A stretch of DNA of 64,000 bases from the NCBI RefSeq assembly GCF_003688995.1, contig NZ_PENI01000001.1, forward strand, positions 1 through 64,000. Direction: 5' to 3'. The notes under the pieces are model-generated. The model was not told the origin of the DNA. It saw nothing but the letters and a program-made list of their open reading frames with translations, and searched no databases. Every line of letters begins with the position of its first letter. Position 1 is the first letter of the stretch. This DNA comes from Streptomyces shenzhenensis. GTDB lineage: Bacteria; Actinomycetota; Actinomycetes; Streptomycetales; Streptomycetaceae. Below are positions 26,100-35,532 of the stretch, piece after piece. Made by a program: the position numbers and the translations under genes.

Positions 26100-26400
26100 C
26101 GTGGGCGCGTGCGCTTGCGGTTCGGGGGCGTGAGGGGTCGGGGGTGCGGGTTGATTGCGGGGTGCGGGTTCGATTGGGCTGAGCGCGCAGTTCCCCGCGC
26201 CCCCTTCGGGCGCGGGTGGGATTGGGGTGCGGTCGTGCGTGAGAGCTCGGGGGTGCGTGTTGATTGCGGGGTGCGGGTCGAATTGGGTCGCGCGCGCAGT
26301 TCCCCGCGCCCCTACCGGGCGCGTCAGGGCTCGGGGGGTCGAGCGCGCCGTTCCCCGCGCCCCTGGCGGGTGCGTCAGGGCTCGGGGGCGGGGGATTGGT
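26100..26400. repeat. Cluster of imperfect GC-rich repeats
   Basis: GCGCAGTTCCCCGCGCCCC occurs at 26185 and 26294, with a close variant GCGCCGTTCCCCGCGCCCC near 26343. Each is followed by a short inverted GCGCGGGTG-type partner. GGGGTGCGGGTT/C and CGTCAGGGCTCGGGGG units also repeat between them. The family recurs at 23042, 34179 and, as a variant, 53768. No gene is visible here. Confidence 0.7.
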
Positions 26401-26493
26401 TCTGTTGGGTCAGTGTGGCGCGCCGGTCGGGAGCGGCGCTCCTAGCGTGGCGAGTGGTTCACTTCGCCCCTTTTCTCTCCCTGGAGGTCTCCC

Positions 26494-26847
26494 ATGACCC
26501 TGCGTTCCGTCCTCGCCCGTGGTGTTGCCATGGCCGCCGCATCCGGCGCCCTGGTCGGCCTGTTCTCCAGTGCGCCCGCCGCCGCGACGCCCCGTGGCGG
26601 TGAGGACGACGGCCGCTACCAGGGCGTGGTCACCGCGGCCAGCGGCCTGTGGCTGCACGACCGGCCGGACCGCAGCAGCAACCGGATCGGCTTCGCCCGG
26701 CACGGCGAGATCGTCTCGATCTCCTGCACGGTCTACGGCGACAACGTGAACGGCAACCCCCTGTGGTACCTCCTCGCGGACGGCTCCTGGGCCTGGGCCT
26801 CGGCCCGGTACATCGACAACATCGGGCCCGCGCCACGCTGGTGCTGA
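26494..26847 (+). CDS. Secreted SH3-type domain protein
   Basis: A 117-aa protein with a signal peptide (about 1-31, AMAAASGALVGLFSSAPAAA) after CTGGAGG. The mature part GVVTAASGLWLHDRPDRSSN, then ARHGEIVSISCTVYGDNVNG and WYLLADGSWAWASARYI, is a bacterial SH3 domain. Two Cys may form a disulfide. Such small exported SH3 proteins are thought to bind cell wall. It stands alone upstream of the FtsW/PBP pair. Confidence 0.8.
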   Translation: MTLRSVLARGVAMAAASGALVGLFSSAPAAATPRGGEDDGRYQGVVTAASGLWLHDRPDRSSNRIGFARHGEIVSISCTVYGDNVNGNPLWYLLADGSWAWASARYIDNIGPAPRWC

Positions 26848-26890
26848 CCACGAAGGCCCGCAAGGCCCCCTGTTTGGGTAGGTTCCGGAC

Positions 26891-28252
26891 ATGACGAAGG
26901 CCGGAACCGCCGTGGCAGCGACGGAGACCCCCACCCCCGTCGTACCGCTCCCCCGGCGCCGTGGCATCGAGCTCGCGCTCATCGTGCTGGCCGTCCTGCT
27001 GTCCGTATACGGCTACTGCGCCGTCGGCCTCGCGCGCACCGGTGCCGTCCCGCCCGGCGCCGTCGGCTACGGCGCCGGGCTCGGCGTGCTCGCCCTGCTC
27101 GCGCATGTGGCGGTCCGGCTCCGGGCCCCCGGCGCCGACTGCCTGCTGCTGCCGATCGGTGTGCTGCTCAACGGCCTCGGCCTGGTGCTGATCTACCGGC
27201 TCGACCTGGAGACGCCCGGCGACCGGGCGGCGCCCGCCCAGCTCGTGTGGTCCACGCTCGGCGTGGGGCTGTTCATCGTGGTCGTCCTGCTGCTGCGCGA
27301 CCACCGGGTGCTCCAGCGGTACGCCTACGTCAGCGGCGCCGCCGCCCTCGGCCTGCTGATGCTGCCGATCCTGTTCCCCGCGGTGAACGGCGCCCGCATC
27401 TGGGTCCGGATCTCCGGATTCTCCATCCAGCCGGGCGAGTTCGCGAAGGTGCTGCTCGCGGTGTTCTTCGCCGCCTATCTGGCCGCCAACCGCAACGCGC
27501 TCGCCTACGCGGGCCGCCGCGTCTGGTGCGTGCAGCTGCCCACCGGCCGGGTCCTCGGCCCGATCGTCACCGTCTGGCTGATCAGCGTCGGCGTCCTGGT
27601 CCTGGAGCGCGACCTCGGCACCTCGCTGCTGTTCTTCGGCCTGTTCGTGATCCTGCTGTACATCGCCACCGGCCGCACCGGCTGGATCGCGCTGGGATTA
27701 CTGCTCGCCGCGTTCGGCGCGGTCGCGGTCGGCTGGCTGGAGCCGCACGTGCACACCAGGGTCGAGGACTGGCAGGACCCGTTCGCCACGATCGAGGCCG
27801 GCCAGGGCCCCAACCAGCTCGCGCAGTCCCTGTTCGCCTTCGCCGCGGGCGGTGTCCTCGGCAGCGGCCTGGGCCTCGGCCACTCCGTCCTGATCGGCTT
27901 CGCGGCCAAGTCGGACTTCATCCTGGCGACGGCGGGCGAGGAGCTGGGGCTCGCCGGGCTGTCGGCGATCTTCCTGCTGTACGGGCTGCTCGTGGAGCGC
28001 GGTTACCGGGCCGGCCTCGCCCTGCGCGACCCGTTCGGCCGGCTCCTCGCCATCGGCCTGGCCTCGCTCGTGGCGCTCCAGGTGTTCGTCATCGCGGGCG
28101 GGGTGACCGGGCTGATCCCACTGACCGGCATGGCGATGCCGTTCCTGGCGCAGGGCGGCTCCTCGGTCGCCACCAACTGGACGATCACCGCACTGCTCAT
28201 CCGGGTCAGCGACTCGGCCCGGCACCAGGACGACCCGGAGGCGGAACGATGA
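26891..28252 (+). CDS. FtsW/RodA/SpoVE-family peptidoglycan glycosyltransferase
   Basis: A 453-aa integral membrane protein with about ten hydrophobic segments. Conserved family patches are visible: GARIWVRISGFSIQPGEFAK (the SEDS motif), LERDLGTSLLFFG and SDFILATAGEELGL, with TGMAMPFLAQGGSS near the end. SEDS proteins polymerise lipid II together with a class B penicillin-binding protein, and that partner follows with an ATGA overlap. The pair resembles the extra SEDS/PBP pair carried by Streptomyces outside the dcw cluster and may act in elongation or sporulation. Confidence 0.9.
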   Translation: MTKAGTAVAATETPTPVVPLPRRRGIELALIVLAVLLSVYGYCAVGLARTGAVPPGAVGYGAGLGVLALLAHVAVRLRAPGADCLLLPIGVLLNGLGLVLIYRLDLETPGDRAAPAQLVWSTLGVGLFIVVVLLLRDHRVLQRYAYVSGAAALGLLMLPILFPAVNGARIWVRISGFSIQPGEFAKVLLAVFFAAYLAANRNALAYAGRRVWCVQLPTGRVLGPIVTVWLISVGVLVLERDLGTSLLFFGLFVILLYIATGRTGWIALGLLLAAFGAVAVGWLEPHVHTRVEDWQDPFATIEAGQGPNQLAQSLFAFAAGGVLGSGLGLGHSVLIGFAAKSDFILATAGEELGLAGLSAIFLLYGLLVERGYRAGLALRDPFGRLLAIGLASLVALQVFVIAGGVTGLIPLTGMAMPFLAQGGSSVATNWTITALLIRVSDSARHQDDPEAER

Positions 28253-29706
28253 CCCGGCACATCCGGCACGCCGCCGTGTTCTGCGTGCTGCTGCTCGCGG
28301 CGCTCCTGGTGAACGCCGCCCGGGTGCAGGTCGTCGAGGGGCCCGGCTACGACGACAACCCGGCCAACCGCCGTGGCACGATCGCCCGTTTCGGCCAGCC
28401 GCGCGGCGACATCCTGGTCGAGGGCGCCCGGGTGACGGGCTCCCGGGACACCGGCGAGCAGCTGCGCCACGAACGGACGTACGCGAACGGCCCGTTGTAC
28501 GCCCCGGTCACCGGCTTCGCCTCGCAGGTGTACGGGACGACGTTCCTGGAGCACGCGGAGGACGGCATCCTCTCGGGCTCCGATCCGCTGCTGTCGCCGT
28601 TCCCGCTGTGGAACGACGTCACCCGGGCGCGGAACCAGCCCGGGAACGTCGTCACCACCCTCGACCGGGCCGCGCAGGAGGCGGCGTACCGGGGGCTCGG
28701 CCGGCGCAAGGGCGCGGTGGCCGCCGTGGAGCCGTCGACCGGCCGGATCCTGGCGCTGGTGTCCAGCCCGTCGTACGACCCGGCCGTGCTGTCCGGGAAC
28801 GGCGCGTCGGTGACGTCGGCCTGGTCCCGGCTCAACCGGGACCCGGACCAGCCGATGCTCAACCGGGCCGTGCGGCAGACCTATCCGCCGGGTTCCACCT
28901 TCAAGGTGGTCACCGCGGCGGCGGCGCTGGACGCCGGCCTGATCACGGACCTGGACCGGCCGACGGACTCCCCCGACCCGTACACGCTGCCCGGCACCCG
29001 GACGCGCCTGACGAACGAGGGCGAGGGCTGTGCGGACGCCTCGCTGCGGGCCGCGTTCGAGTGGTCCTGCAACACGGTGTTCGCGAAGCTGGGCGTGGAC
29101 GTCGGGGTGGCGGACATGGTGGCCACCGCGCAGGGCTTCGGTTTCAACGACGCCGAGCTGAAGGTCCCGTTCTCGGTCGCGCCGAGCACCTTCGACACCT
29201 CGGTGGACAAGGCGCAGCTGGCGCTGTCGTCGATCGGCCAGTACAACACGCGGGCCACGCCGTTGCAGATGGCGATGGTGGCGGCGGCCGTCGCGAACGG
29301 CGGGCAGGTGCGCACACCGTACCTGGTGGAGCGGACCACCCGCCAGGGCGGCGAGACGCTGGGCACCGCCGGTCCCCGCGCGTTCCGCCAGGCGATGAAC
29401 CCGGCGACGGCCCTGCGGATGAAGGAGCTGATGACCGGTGTGGTCCAGGACGGGACCGGCACCAACGCGGCCATTCCCGGTGCCACCGTGGGCGGCAAGA
29501 CGGGCACCGCGCAGCACGGCGTCGGCAACGCCGGCGTGCCGTACGCCTGGTTCGTGTCCTGGGCCAAGGCCGACACCGCGCTGGAGCCGAAGGTGGCCGT
29601 CGCGGTGGTGGTGGAGGACGCCTCGGCCGACCGGGGCGAGATCAGCGGCGGCGGCGACGCGGCGCCCATCGCCAGGGCGGTGATGCGGGCGGTGCTCGGG
29701 CTGTGA
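28249..29706 (+). CDS. Class B penicillin-binding protein (PbpA-like transpeptidase)
   Basis: A 485-aa protein from ATG 28249, overlapping the SEDS gene. One N-terminal membrane helix (about 7-23) is followed by a dimerisation region and a transpeptidase domain with YPPGSTFKVV (catalytic Ser of SxxK), EWSCNTVF (SxN) and GGKTGTAQH (KTG). These cross-link peptidoglycan peptides outside the membrane and are the targets of beta-lactams. Translational coupling to the SEDS gene supports a functional synthase pair. Confidence 0.92.
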   Translation: MTRHIRHAAVFCVLLLAALLVNAARVQVVEGPGYDDNPANRRGTIARFGQPRGDILVEGARVTGSRDTGEQLRHERTYANGPLYAPVTGFASQVYGTTFLEHAEDGILSGSDPLLSPFPLWNDVTRARNQPGNVVTTLDRAAQEAAYRGLGRRKGAVAAVEPSTGRILALVSSPSYDPAVLSGNGASVTSAWSRLNRDPDQPMLNRAVRQTYPPGSTFKVVTAAAALDAGLITDLDRPTDSPDPYTLPGTRTRLTNEGEGCADASLRAAFEWSCNTVFAKLGVDVGVADMVATAQGFGFNDAELKVPFSVAPSTFDTSVDKAQLALSSIGQYNTRATPLQMAMVAAAVANGGQVRTPYLVERTTRQGGETLGTAGPRAFRQAMNPATALRMKELMTGVVQDGTGTNAAIPGATVGGKTGTAQHGVGNAGVPYAWFVSWAKADTALEPKVAVAVVVEDASADRGEISGGGDAAPIARAVMRAVLGL

Positions 29707-29772
29707 GACAGCGGGATCCCGCACCCCGTCGACGGCGTTCCTGTGCGGCAACGCGCGCGGGGGACGGGGCCG

Positions 29773-30879
29773 TCAGGTCTCGGCGCCCTCCTCGATCGTC
29801 TGCTCGATCTCCGCCACCCGGGCCCGTTCCTCCGCCGCGAAGCGCTCCGCGTCCAGCCGTTCGGCGATCTCCTCGTCCTGGGTCATGAGCCGGTCGAGGT
29901 CAGAGTTACCCAGGTCCAGGACGCCCAGGTCGACGTAGGCCTGCTGGAGGCGCCGGCCCCACAGGCCGATGTCCTTGACGCAGGGGACGATGCGGCTGAA
30001 CAGGAGCTTGCGGAACAGCCGGAGGAACTCGGAGCGCTCGCTCAGCTCCAGCGCCTCCGCCCGGGGGATGCCGAAGTTCTCCAGCACCTCCACCCCGCGC
30101 AGCCGGTCCCGCATCAGATAGCAGCCCTCGATGACGAAGTCCTCGCGCTCGCGCAGTTCGGCGTCGCTGAGCTGCCGGTAGTGGTCCCGCAGCGCCATCC
30201 GCCCGAAGGCGACGTGCCGCGCCTCGTCCTGCATGACGTACGCCAGGATCTGCCGCGGCAGCGGCTTCTCGGTGGTGTCGCGGATCATGCCGAACGCGGC
30301 GAGGGCGAGCCCCTCGATGAGCACCTGCATGCCCAGGTACGGCATGTCCCAGCGGCTGTCGCGCAGCGTGTCGCCGAGGAGCGAGCGGAGGTTGTCGTCG
30401 ATCGGGTAGACGAGCCCGATCTTCTCGTGCAGGAACCGGCCGTAGATCTCGGCGTGCCGCGCCTCGTCCATGGTCTGGGTCGCGGAGTAGAACTTGGCGT
30501 CCAGGTCGGGCACCGACTCCACGATCCGCGCCGCGCAGATCATCGCGCCCTGTTCGCCGTGCAGGAACTGGCTGAACTGCCAGGAGGCGAAGTGCCGCCG
30601 CAGCTCGCCCTTGTCCCGTTCGGTCATCTTCGCCCAGTGGGGCGTCCCGTAGAGGGTCATCGCCTCGTCGGGTGTGCCGAGCGCGTCGTACGGATCGACC
30701 TCGATGTCCCAGTCGATGCGCCGCATGCCGTCCCACTGCTTGTCCTTGCCCTTCTGGTACAGGGCGAGCAGCCGGTCACGGCCGTCCGCGTACTCCCAGC
30801 TGAACCGGGCCGCGCCGGTCGCGGGCACCTGCCAGAGGGGATCTCCCGGGTCCTTGGCGTACACGTCATGGATCGGCAT
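29773..30879 (-). CDS. Ferritin-like diiron oxygenase
   Basis: A 368-aa helical protein with ligand motifs for a diiron centre: LHGEQGAMIC, TMDEARHAEIY and MQDEARHVAFG, the two ExxH-type repeats of ferritin-like oxygenases. The start MPIHDVYAKDPGDPLWQ at 30879 is the first ATG before the conserved part; GTG 30894 is possible. It is divergent from an AurF-like diiron gene 125 bases away. The family oxidises small molecules or fatty chains; the substrate is unknown. The adjacent TetR may control both. Confidence 0.8.
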   Translation of the reverse strand: MPIHDVYAKDPGDPLWQVPATGAARFSWEYADGRDRLLALYQKGKDKQWDGMRRIDWDIEVDPYDALGTPDEAMTLYGTPHWAKMTERDKGELRRHFASWQFSQFLHGEQGAMICAARIVESVPDLDAKFYSATQTMDEARHAEIYGRFLHEKIGLVYPIDDNLRSLLGDTLRDSRWDMPYLGMQVLIEGLALAAFGMIRDTTEKPLPRQILAYVMQDEARHVAFGRMALRDHYRQLSDAELREREDFVIEGCYLMRDRLRGVEVLENFGIPRAEALELSERSEFLRLFRKLLFSRIVPCVKDIGLWGRRLQQAYVDLGVLDLGNSDLDRLMTQDEEIAERLDAERFAAEERARVAEIEQTIEEGAET

Positions 30880-31003
30880 GTCTCGCAGGCTCACACGGGG
30901 ACGCCGGGCCAACAAGTCGGACGCAGGGGATTGACGGCCTTGCTGACAAGCAGTCTCATAAGTGCGAGAGAGGTCCTACCCCGGGTAACGAGGTGACGGA
31001 GCC

Positions 31004-31942
31004 ATGACGACTCTGCCGGAAGCCGACGCGCTCGACGGACTGCGCGACGCGCTCGGCCCGCTCAAGGACCGGGAGCAGGTGGCCGAACGACTGCTCGCCT
31101 CGTCCGCCAGGCACTCCTTCGACCCCGACAAGGAGCTGGACTGGGACGCGCCCTTCGAGGAGGGCAAGTGGTTCTGGCCGCCGGAGCTGGTGTCGCTCTA
31201 CGGCACCCCGCTGTGGCAGCGGATGAGCGAGGAACAGCGGATCCTGCTCTCCCGGCACGAGGCCGCGGCACTCGCCTCGCTGGGCATCTGGTTCGAGATC
31301 ATCCTGATGCAGCTGCTGGTCCGGCACATCTACGACAAGGCGGCGACCAGCGCCCATGTGCGCTACGCGCTGACCGAGATCGAGGACGAGTGCCGGCACT
31401 CCAAGATGTTCGCCCGGCTGATCTCCCGCAGCGACACACCCTGGTACCCGGTGGGCCGCGCGCACCGGTCCCTGGGCCGGATCTTCAAGACGATCTCGAC
31501 GACGCCGGGCTCCTTCACGGCGACGCTGCTCGGCGAGGAGGTACTCGACTGGATGCAGCGGCTGACCTTCCCCGACGAGCGGGTCCAGCCGCTGATCCGG
31601 GGCGTGACCCGGATCCATGTCGTCGAGGAGGCCCGGCACGTGCGCTACGCCCGCGAGGAGCTGCGCCGCCAGATGATGACCGCCCCCAAGTGGTCCCAGG
31701 AGTTCACCCGGATCACCTCCGGCGAGTTCGCCCGGGTGTTCTCGGTGGCCTTCGTCAACCCCGAGGTGTACCGGAACGTGGGCCTGGACAGGCGGGAGGC
31801 GCTGGCCCAGGTGAAGGCCAGCGGCCACCGCCGCGAGGTGATGCAGACCGGGGCCCGGCGCCTCACGGATTTCCTGGACGACATCGGGGTGCTGCGCGGC
31901 GCGGGCCGCCGGCTGTGGCGGTCGTCGGGACTGCTGGCCTGA
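31004..31942 (+). CDS. AurF-like diiron oxygenase
   Basis: A 312-aa helical protein with diiron ligands in ALTEIEDECRHSKMF and HVVEEARHVRYAREEL, a pattern typical of the AurF (p-aminobenzoate N-oxygenase) family. An upstream Glu in LLSRHEAAALASLGIWFE completes the set. Such enzymes use O2 to oxidise amines or aromatic substrates; the substrate here is unknown. GTGACGGAG precedes the ATG. A TetR gene follows after 64 bases on the same strand, which suggests ligand-controlled expression. Confidence 0.85.
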   Translation: MTTLPEADALDGLRDALGPLKDREQVAERLLASSARHSFDPDKELDWDAPFEEGKWFWPPELVSLYGTPLWQRMSEEQRILLSRHEAAALASLGIWFEIILMQLLVRHIYDKAATSAHVRYALTEIEDECRHSKMFARLISRSDTPWYPVGRAHRSLGRIFKTISTTPGSFTATLLGEEVLDWMQRLTFPDERVQPLIRGVTRIHVVEEARHVRYAREELRRQMMTAPKWSQEFTRITSGEFARVFSVAFVNPEVYRNVGLDRREALAQVKASGHRREVMQTGARRLTDFLDDIGVLRGAGRRLWRSSGLLA

Positions 31943-32006
31943 GCACCGGCCGGGGGGAACAGGCCTCTCGGTCACCCCCCGGCCGGGAGCGGTTACGCTG
32001 CCGGTC

Positions 32007-32660
32007 ATGACCCCGCAGGCCCCCGGCCCCGCCTACCGTCGGCTCAGCGTCGAGGAACGCCGCAGTCAGCTCATCGACGCCGCGCTGTCGCTGTTCGCGC
32101 ACCGCGCGCCCGAGGAGGTGTCCCTCGACGACGTGGCGGAGGCGGCCGAGGTCTCGCGCCCGCTGGTCTACCGGTACTTCCCCGGCGGCAAACAGCAGCT
32201 GTACGAGGCCGCGCTCAGGTCCGCCGCCGAAGAGCTGGAGCAGTGCTTCGACGAGCCCCGCGAGGGTCCCCGGCTGGCCCGTCTGTCCCACGCGCTCGAC
32301 CGCTACATCGCCTTCGTCGACCAGCACGCCACCGGCTTCAGCGCGCTCCTGCAAGGCGGCAGCGTGGTCGAGACCAGCCGTACGACCGCGATCGTGGACG
32401 GCGTCCGGCGGGCCGCCGCCGAGCACATCTACCACCACCTCGGCATCACCGGCCCCGGCCCCCGGCTGCGGATGACCGTACGGATGTGGATCACCGCCGT
32501 GGAGGCGGCCTCGCTGATCTGGCTCGACGAGGGCAGACAGCCGCCCGTCGAGGAGCTGCGCGACTGGCTGGTCGAGCAGTTCGTGGCCGTCCTGACGGTG
32601 ACCGCGGGCCGTGACCCGCAGACGGCGGCGCTCGTCGCCGCGCTCGCCGAGGATGCCTGA
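32007..32660 (+). CDS. TetR-family regulator
   Basis: A 217-aa protein with an N-terminal TetR helix-turn-helix: RRSQLIDAALSLFAHRAPEE, then SLDDVAEAAEVSRPLVYRYF. The C-terminal ligand-binding half is variable. It lies directly after the AurF-like gene and overlaps the next small gene, so it is probably a local repressor of the oxidase genes (inference from position). Confidence 0.9.
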   Translation: MTPQAPGPAYRRLSVEERRSQLIDAALSLFAHRAPEEVSLDDVAEAAEVSRPLVYRYFPGGKQQLYEAALRSAAEELEQCFDEPREGPRLARLSHALDRYIAFVDQHATGFSALLQGGSVVETSRTTAIVDGVRRAAAEHIYHHLGITGPGPRLRMTVRMWITAVEAASLIWLDEGRQPPVEELRDWLVEQFVAVLTVTAGRDPQTAALVAALAEDA

Positions 32661-32997
32661 CACTGGTGCCGTGAAGAGTCAGGACACCCCGTTCGAGGGC
32701 GGGCCGATGGACGGGCGCGTGCTCCCGGTGCTGCTGGGCCCCACCGGTCATCCGCCGAAGACGTACCGCATCCCGGTGCCGGACGCGCACGGCGGGCCGC
32801 CCACCGTCCTCGTCTACCGCCGCGCGCCCCGCGCCCAGAGCAAGCGCCTGGGACTCGTGCAGGGCTGGAAGTACACGTTCGACGCCGCGGGCGGCAAGGG
32901 GGCGAAGGGCGGGGCCGGACTCCGGTGGCCCTGGTCCCGGTCGGCGGCCGGAGCGGACACCACGCGGTCGGACCAGCCGGATGACGCCGACGGGTGA
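32653..32997 (+). CDS. Small conserved hypothetical protein
   Basis: About 114 aa from ATG 32653, which overlaps the TetR stop; GTG 32671 is an alternative. The middle part (RVLPVLLGPTGHPPKTYRIP and TVLVYRRAPRAQSKRLG) is compact and basic, and the C-terminal 35 residues are low-complexity. No membrane segment or catalytic motif is seen. The overlap implies co-translation with the regulator. Not recognised beyond that. Confidence 0.65.
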   Translation: MPDTGAVKSQDTPFEGGPMDGRVLPVLLGPTGHPPKTYRIPVPDAHGGPPTVLVYRRAPRAQSKRLGLVQGWKYTFDAAGGKGAKGGAGLRWPWSRSAAGADTTRSDQPDDADG

Positions 32998-33111
32998 CAC
33001 GGTTGCGCCGAACCGCGCACGCTCGGCGTGCGGACCGCGCGCGCACCTCTGATGCACACGATGCGGAGGCGAAGATATGACAAAACGCCCGCCCGCATCG
33101 GAGATGATGAC

Positions 33112-34179
33112 GTGTCAGAAAGGTTGCTGCGCCTGGTGGGTACGGCCGCGGTCGCGGCCCAGGCCGCCCTCGCGCCCGTACCAGCCGTGGCCGCGCCGAA
33201 ACCGCAGCGGTCCGTGACCGAGCTGCTGACGGACCTTCAGATGCTGTACCGGCAGGCCGAACAGTCCACCGAGACCTACAACGCCACCGCGGTGCAGCTG
33301 GCACGGCAGCGCGCCGTGGTCAAGCGGCTCGACGGGGAGCTGGCCCGCGCCCGGCTCTCCCTGCACGACAGCCGCCAGGACGCGGCGCGGCTCGCCCGGC
33401 AGCAGTACCAGGCCAGCACCGGCCTCTCCCCGTACGTACGGCTGCTGCTCTCCCGAAATCCGCAGCGCGCGGTGGACGAGGGGCATGTGATCGGGCAGTT
33501 GTCCCGGGTGCGCGCGGACACGGTGGACCGGCTCGAAGGCAGCGAGAAGAAGCAGGACGCCCTGGCTTACAAGGCGCGCAAGGCCCTCGACGGCCAGGTC
33601 CTGCTCGCCGAGCGGCAGCAGCGGCAGCGGGACGTCGTCCGTACCCGGCTCGCCGACATCGAGAAGCTGCTCGACTCGCTCAGCGCCGCCCAGCTCGCCG
33701 CGCTCGCCCGGTTCGAGCAGAAGGGCATCGCCGACGCACAGCGCGAGTTCGTCGCCTCCGGCTCGCTCAGCAGCGCGCGGCCCCCGTCCCAGCAGGGCAG
33801 CCTGGCCGTGCGCTACGCCATGGAGCAGCTCGGCAAGCCGTACCAGTGGGGGGCGCAGGGGCCCGGGTCGTACGACTGCTCGGGGCTGACCTCGCAGGCG
33901 TGGCAGCACGCCGGCACGCCGATCCCGCGGACCAGCCAGGAGCAGTGGGCGCGGCTGCCGCACGTCCCGCTGAACGAGCTGCGCCCGGGCGACCTCGTCG
34001 TCTACTTCCCCGAGGCCACGCATGTGGCGATGTACCTCGGAGACGGCAAGGTCGTCCAGGCCCCACGCCCCGGCGACCAGGTCAAGATCTCCCCGATCGC
34101 AGCCAACCCCATCCTGGGAGCAGTACGCCCCGACCCAAAGCCCCTCCCCCCAACCAACCCCTCAGCTGCAACCCCCTAG
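33112..34179 (+). CDS. NlpC/P60 cell-wall endopeptidase
   Basis: A 355-aa exported protein. The signal is LVGTAAVAAQAALAPVPAVAAP from GTG 33112, with GGAG seven bases upstream. Residues about 35-190 form a coiled coil (many Arg/Gln/Leu), a frequent autoinhibitory or targeting region in RipA-like hydrolases. The C-terminal NlpC/P60 domain has the catalytic Cys256 in YDCSGLTSQAW and His304 in ATHVAMYLGDG. It should cleave D-Glu to diaminopimelate bonds in peptidoglycan. The longer frame from 33028 would bury the signal and was rejected. Confidence 0.9.
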   Translation: MSERLLRLVGTAAVAAQAALAPVPAVAAPKPQRSVTELLTDLQMLYRQAEQSTETYNATAVQLARQRAVVKRLDGELARARLSLHDSRQDAARLARQQYQASTGLSPYVRLLLSRNPQRAVDEGHVIGQLSRVRADTVDRLEGSEKKQDALAYKARKALDGQVLLAERQQRQRDVVRTRLADIEKLLDSLSAAQLAALARFEQKGIADAQREFVASGSLSSARPPSQQGSLAVRYAMEQLGKPYQWGAQGPGSYDCSGLTSQAWQHAGTPIPRTSQEQWARLPHVPLNELRPGDLVVYFPEATHVAMYLGDGKVVQAPRPGDQVKISPIAANPILGAVRPDPKPLPPTNPSAATP

Positions 34180-34207
34180 GGGCGCGGGGAACTGCGCGAC
34201 CAGCCAC
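34179..34207 (+). repeat. Copy of dispersed GC-rich repeat
   Basis: GGGGCGCGGGGAACTGCGCG followed by ACCAGCCAC, identical to 23039-23067. It lies just after the NlpC/P60 stop, between convergent genes, where it may assist termination. Confidence 0.7.
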
Positions 34208-34249
34208 AAACCACCCGCAGCCGCCCACGCTCCCAAGCCCCCACGGCGC

Positions 34250-35503
34250 CTAGGCCCCGCCCACAGAAGCCACGTACGCCTCCGACTTCTCCCGCTCGAA
34301 GAAGAAGTTCTCGAAGTCGGCCGGATCGTTGAAACCGTTCGCGAACCGGTCCGCGACCGGCTGAAGCTGCCCGGCCGCCCCGATCAGGTTCAGGACATGC
34401 TCCGGCGGCGGCGCGAGCATCGCGTTGGTCCACTTGGTGACATGCCGAGCCGTGTCCCAGTACCGGTCGAAGGTGGCCCGCATCCAGGCCTCGTCGAACT
34501 CCTTCTCGCCGTGTTCGAGGATCGAGGCGAGGTAGGACGCCGCGCACTTGGACGCCGAGTTGGAGCCCTGCCCGGTGATCGGGTCGTTGGCGACGACGAC
34601 GTCCGCCACGCCGAGGACCAGACCACCGCCGGGGAGCCGCCCGACGGGGTTGCGCACGGTGGGCGCGTAACGACCCGCCAGCACACCGCCCGCGTCGGTC
34701 AGTTCCGCCTTCGTGGCCCGCGCGTGCTCCCAGGGCGTGAACCGCTCCATGAGTTCCAGGGTCAGGGAGAGGTGCTCGCCCGGGTCCTTGATGCCGGCGA
34801 AGGCGTCGACCGGGCCGCCGGGTATGCCTTCCCAGAACAGGATGTCCGCGCGCCCGGAGGTGGTCAGGGTGGGCATGATGAACAGCTCGCCGACCCCGGG
34901 GACCAGGTTGCAGCGGACCGCGTCGAACTCCGGGTGCTCCGGGCGCGGGCCGAGGCCGTGGACGTAGGCCACCGCCAGGGCGCGCTGCGGCTCGCTGTAG
35001 GGCGAGCGCTCGGGGTCGCGGGCGAACATGGACACCAGCTCGCCCTTGCCCGCCGAGACCAGCACCAGGTCGTAGGTGCGGGAGAAGAAGTCGAGGTCGC
35101 CGACCGCCGCACCGTGGATGACCAGTTGGCCGCCGCGCTGCGCGAACGTCTCCATCCAGCCGGCCATCTTCACCCGCTGGTCGACGGACTGCGCGTACCC
35201 GTCCAGCTTGCCCACCCAGTCGATGGCCCGCTGCGCGGGTCCCGGGTCGAAGGAGCCGGGGGCCGCGACCGAGACGCCGAGTCCTTCGATCTTCGGGGCC
35301 TGGGACTCCCAGAAGTTCAGCTGGAGATCGCGCTCGTGCTGCAGTGCCGTGTGGAACATGCACTGCGTCGACATGACCCGGCCGGTGCGGATCTCGTCCG
35401 CGGTCCGGTTCGACATCAGGGTGACCTCGTATCCATGGGACTGGAGTCCGAGGGCGAGCTGGAGCCCGGACTGGCCGGCTCCGACGACGAGTATCTTCCG
35501 CAT
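34250..35503 (-). CDS. Styrene/indole monooxygenase-like flavoprotein (StyA family)
   Basis: A 417-aa FAD enzyme. The N-terminus RKILVVGAGQSGLQLALGLQ is a Rossmann dinucleotide-binding motif, and later NDPITGQGSNSASKCAASYL matches the conserved FAD-contact region of StyA-type two-component monooxygenases. These epoxidise styrene or oxidise indole using reduced FAD from a separate StyB reductase. No StyB is visible here. It follows the conservon with a 29-base gap and is probably its last cistron, as other conservons carry a downstream oxidase (commonly a P450). Confidence 0.88.
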   Translation of the reverse strand: MRKILVVGAGQSGLQLALGLQSHGYEVTLMSNRTADEIRTGRVMSTQCMFHTALQHERDLQLNFWESQAPKIEGLGVSVAAPGSFDPGPAQRAIDWVGKLDGYAQSVDQRVKMAGWMETFAQRGGQLVIHGAAVGDLDFFSRTYDLVLVSAGKGELVSMFARDPERSPYSEPQRALAVAYVHGLGPRPEHPEFDAVRCNLVPGVGELFIMPTLTTSGRADILFWEGIPGGPVDAFAGIKDPGEHLSLTLELMERFTPWEHARATKAELTDAGGVLAGRYAPTVRNPVGRLPGGGLVLGVADVVVANDPITGQGSNSASKCAASYLASILEHGEKEFDEAWMRATFDRYWDTARHVTKWTNAMLAPPPEHVLNLIGAAGQLQPVADRFANGFNDPADFENFFFEREKSEAYVASVGGA

Positions 35504-35532
35504 GCGGTTGGTGCCTCCTGGAGGGCTACGGC

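Noticed and set aside
26100..26400. Repeat cluster considered as a CRISPR array
   Set aside because: Units are imperfect, spacing is irregular and no cas gene is present.
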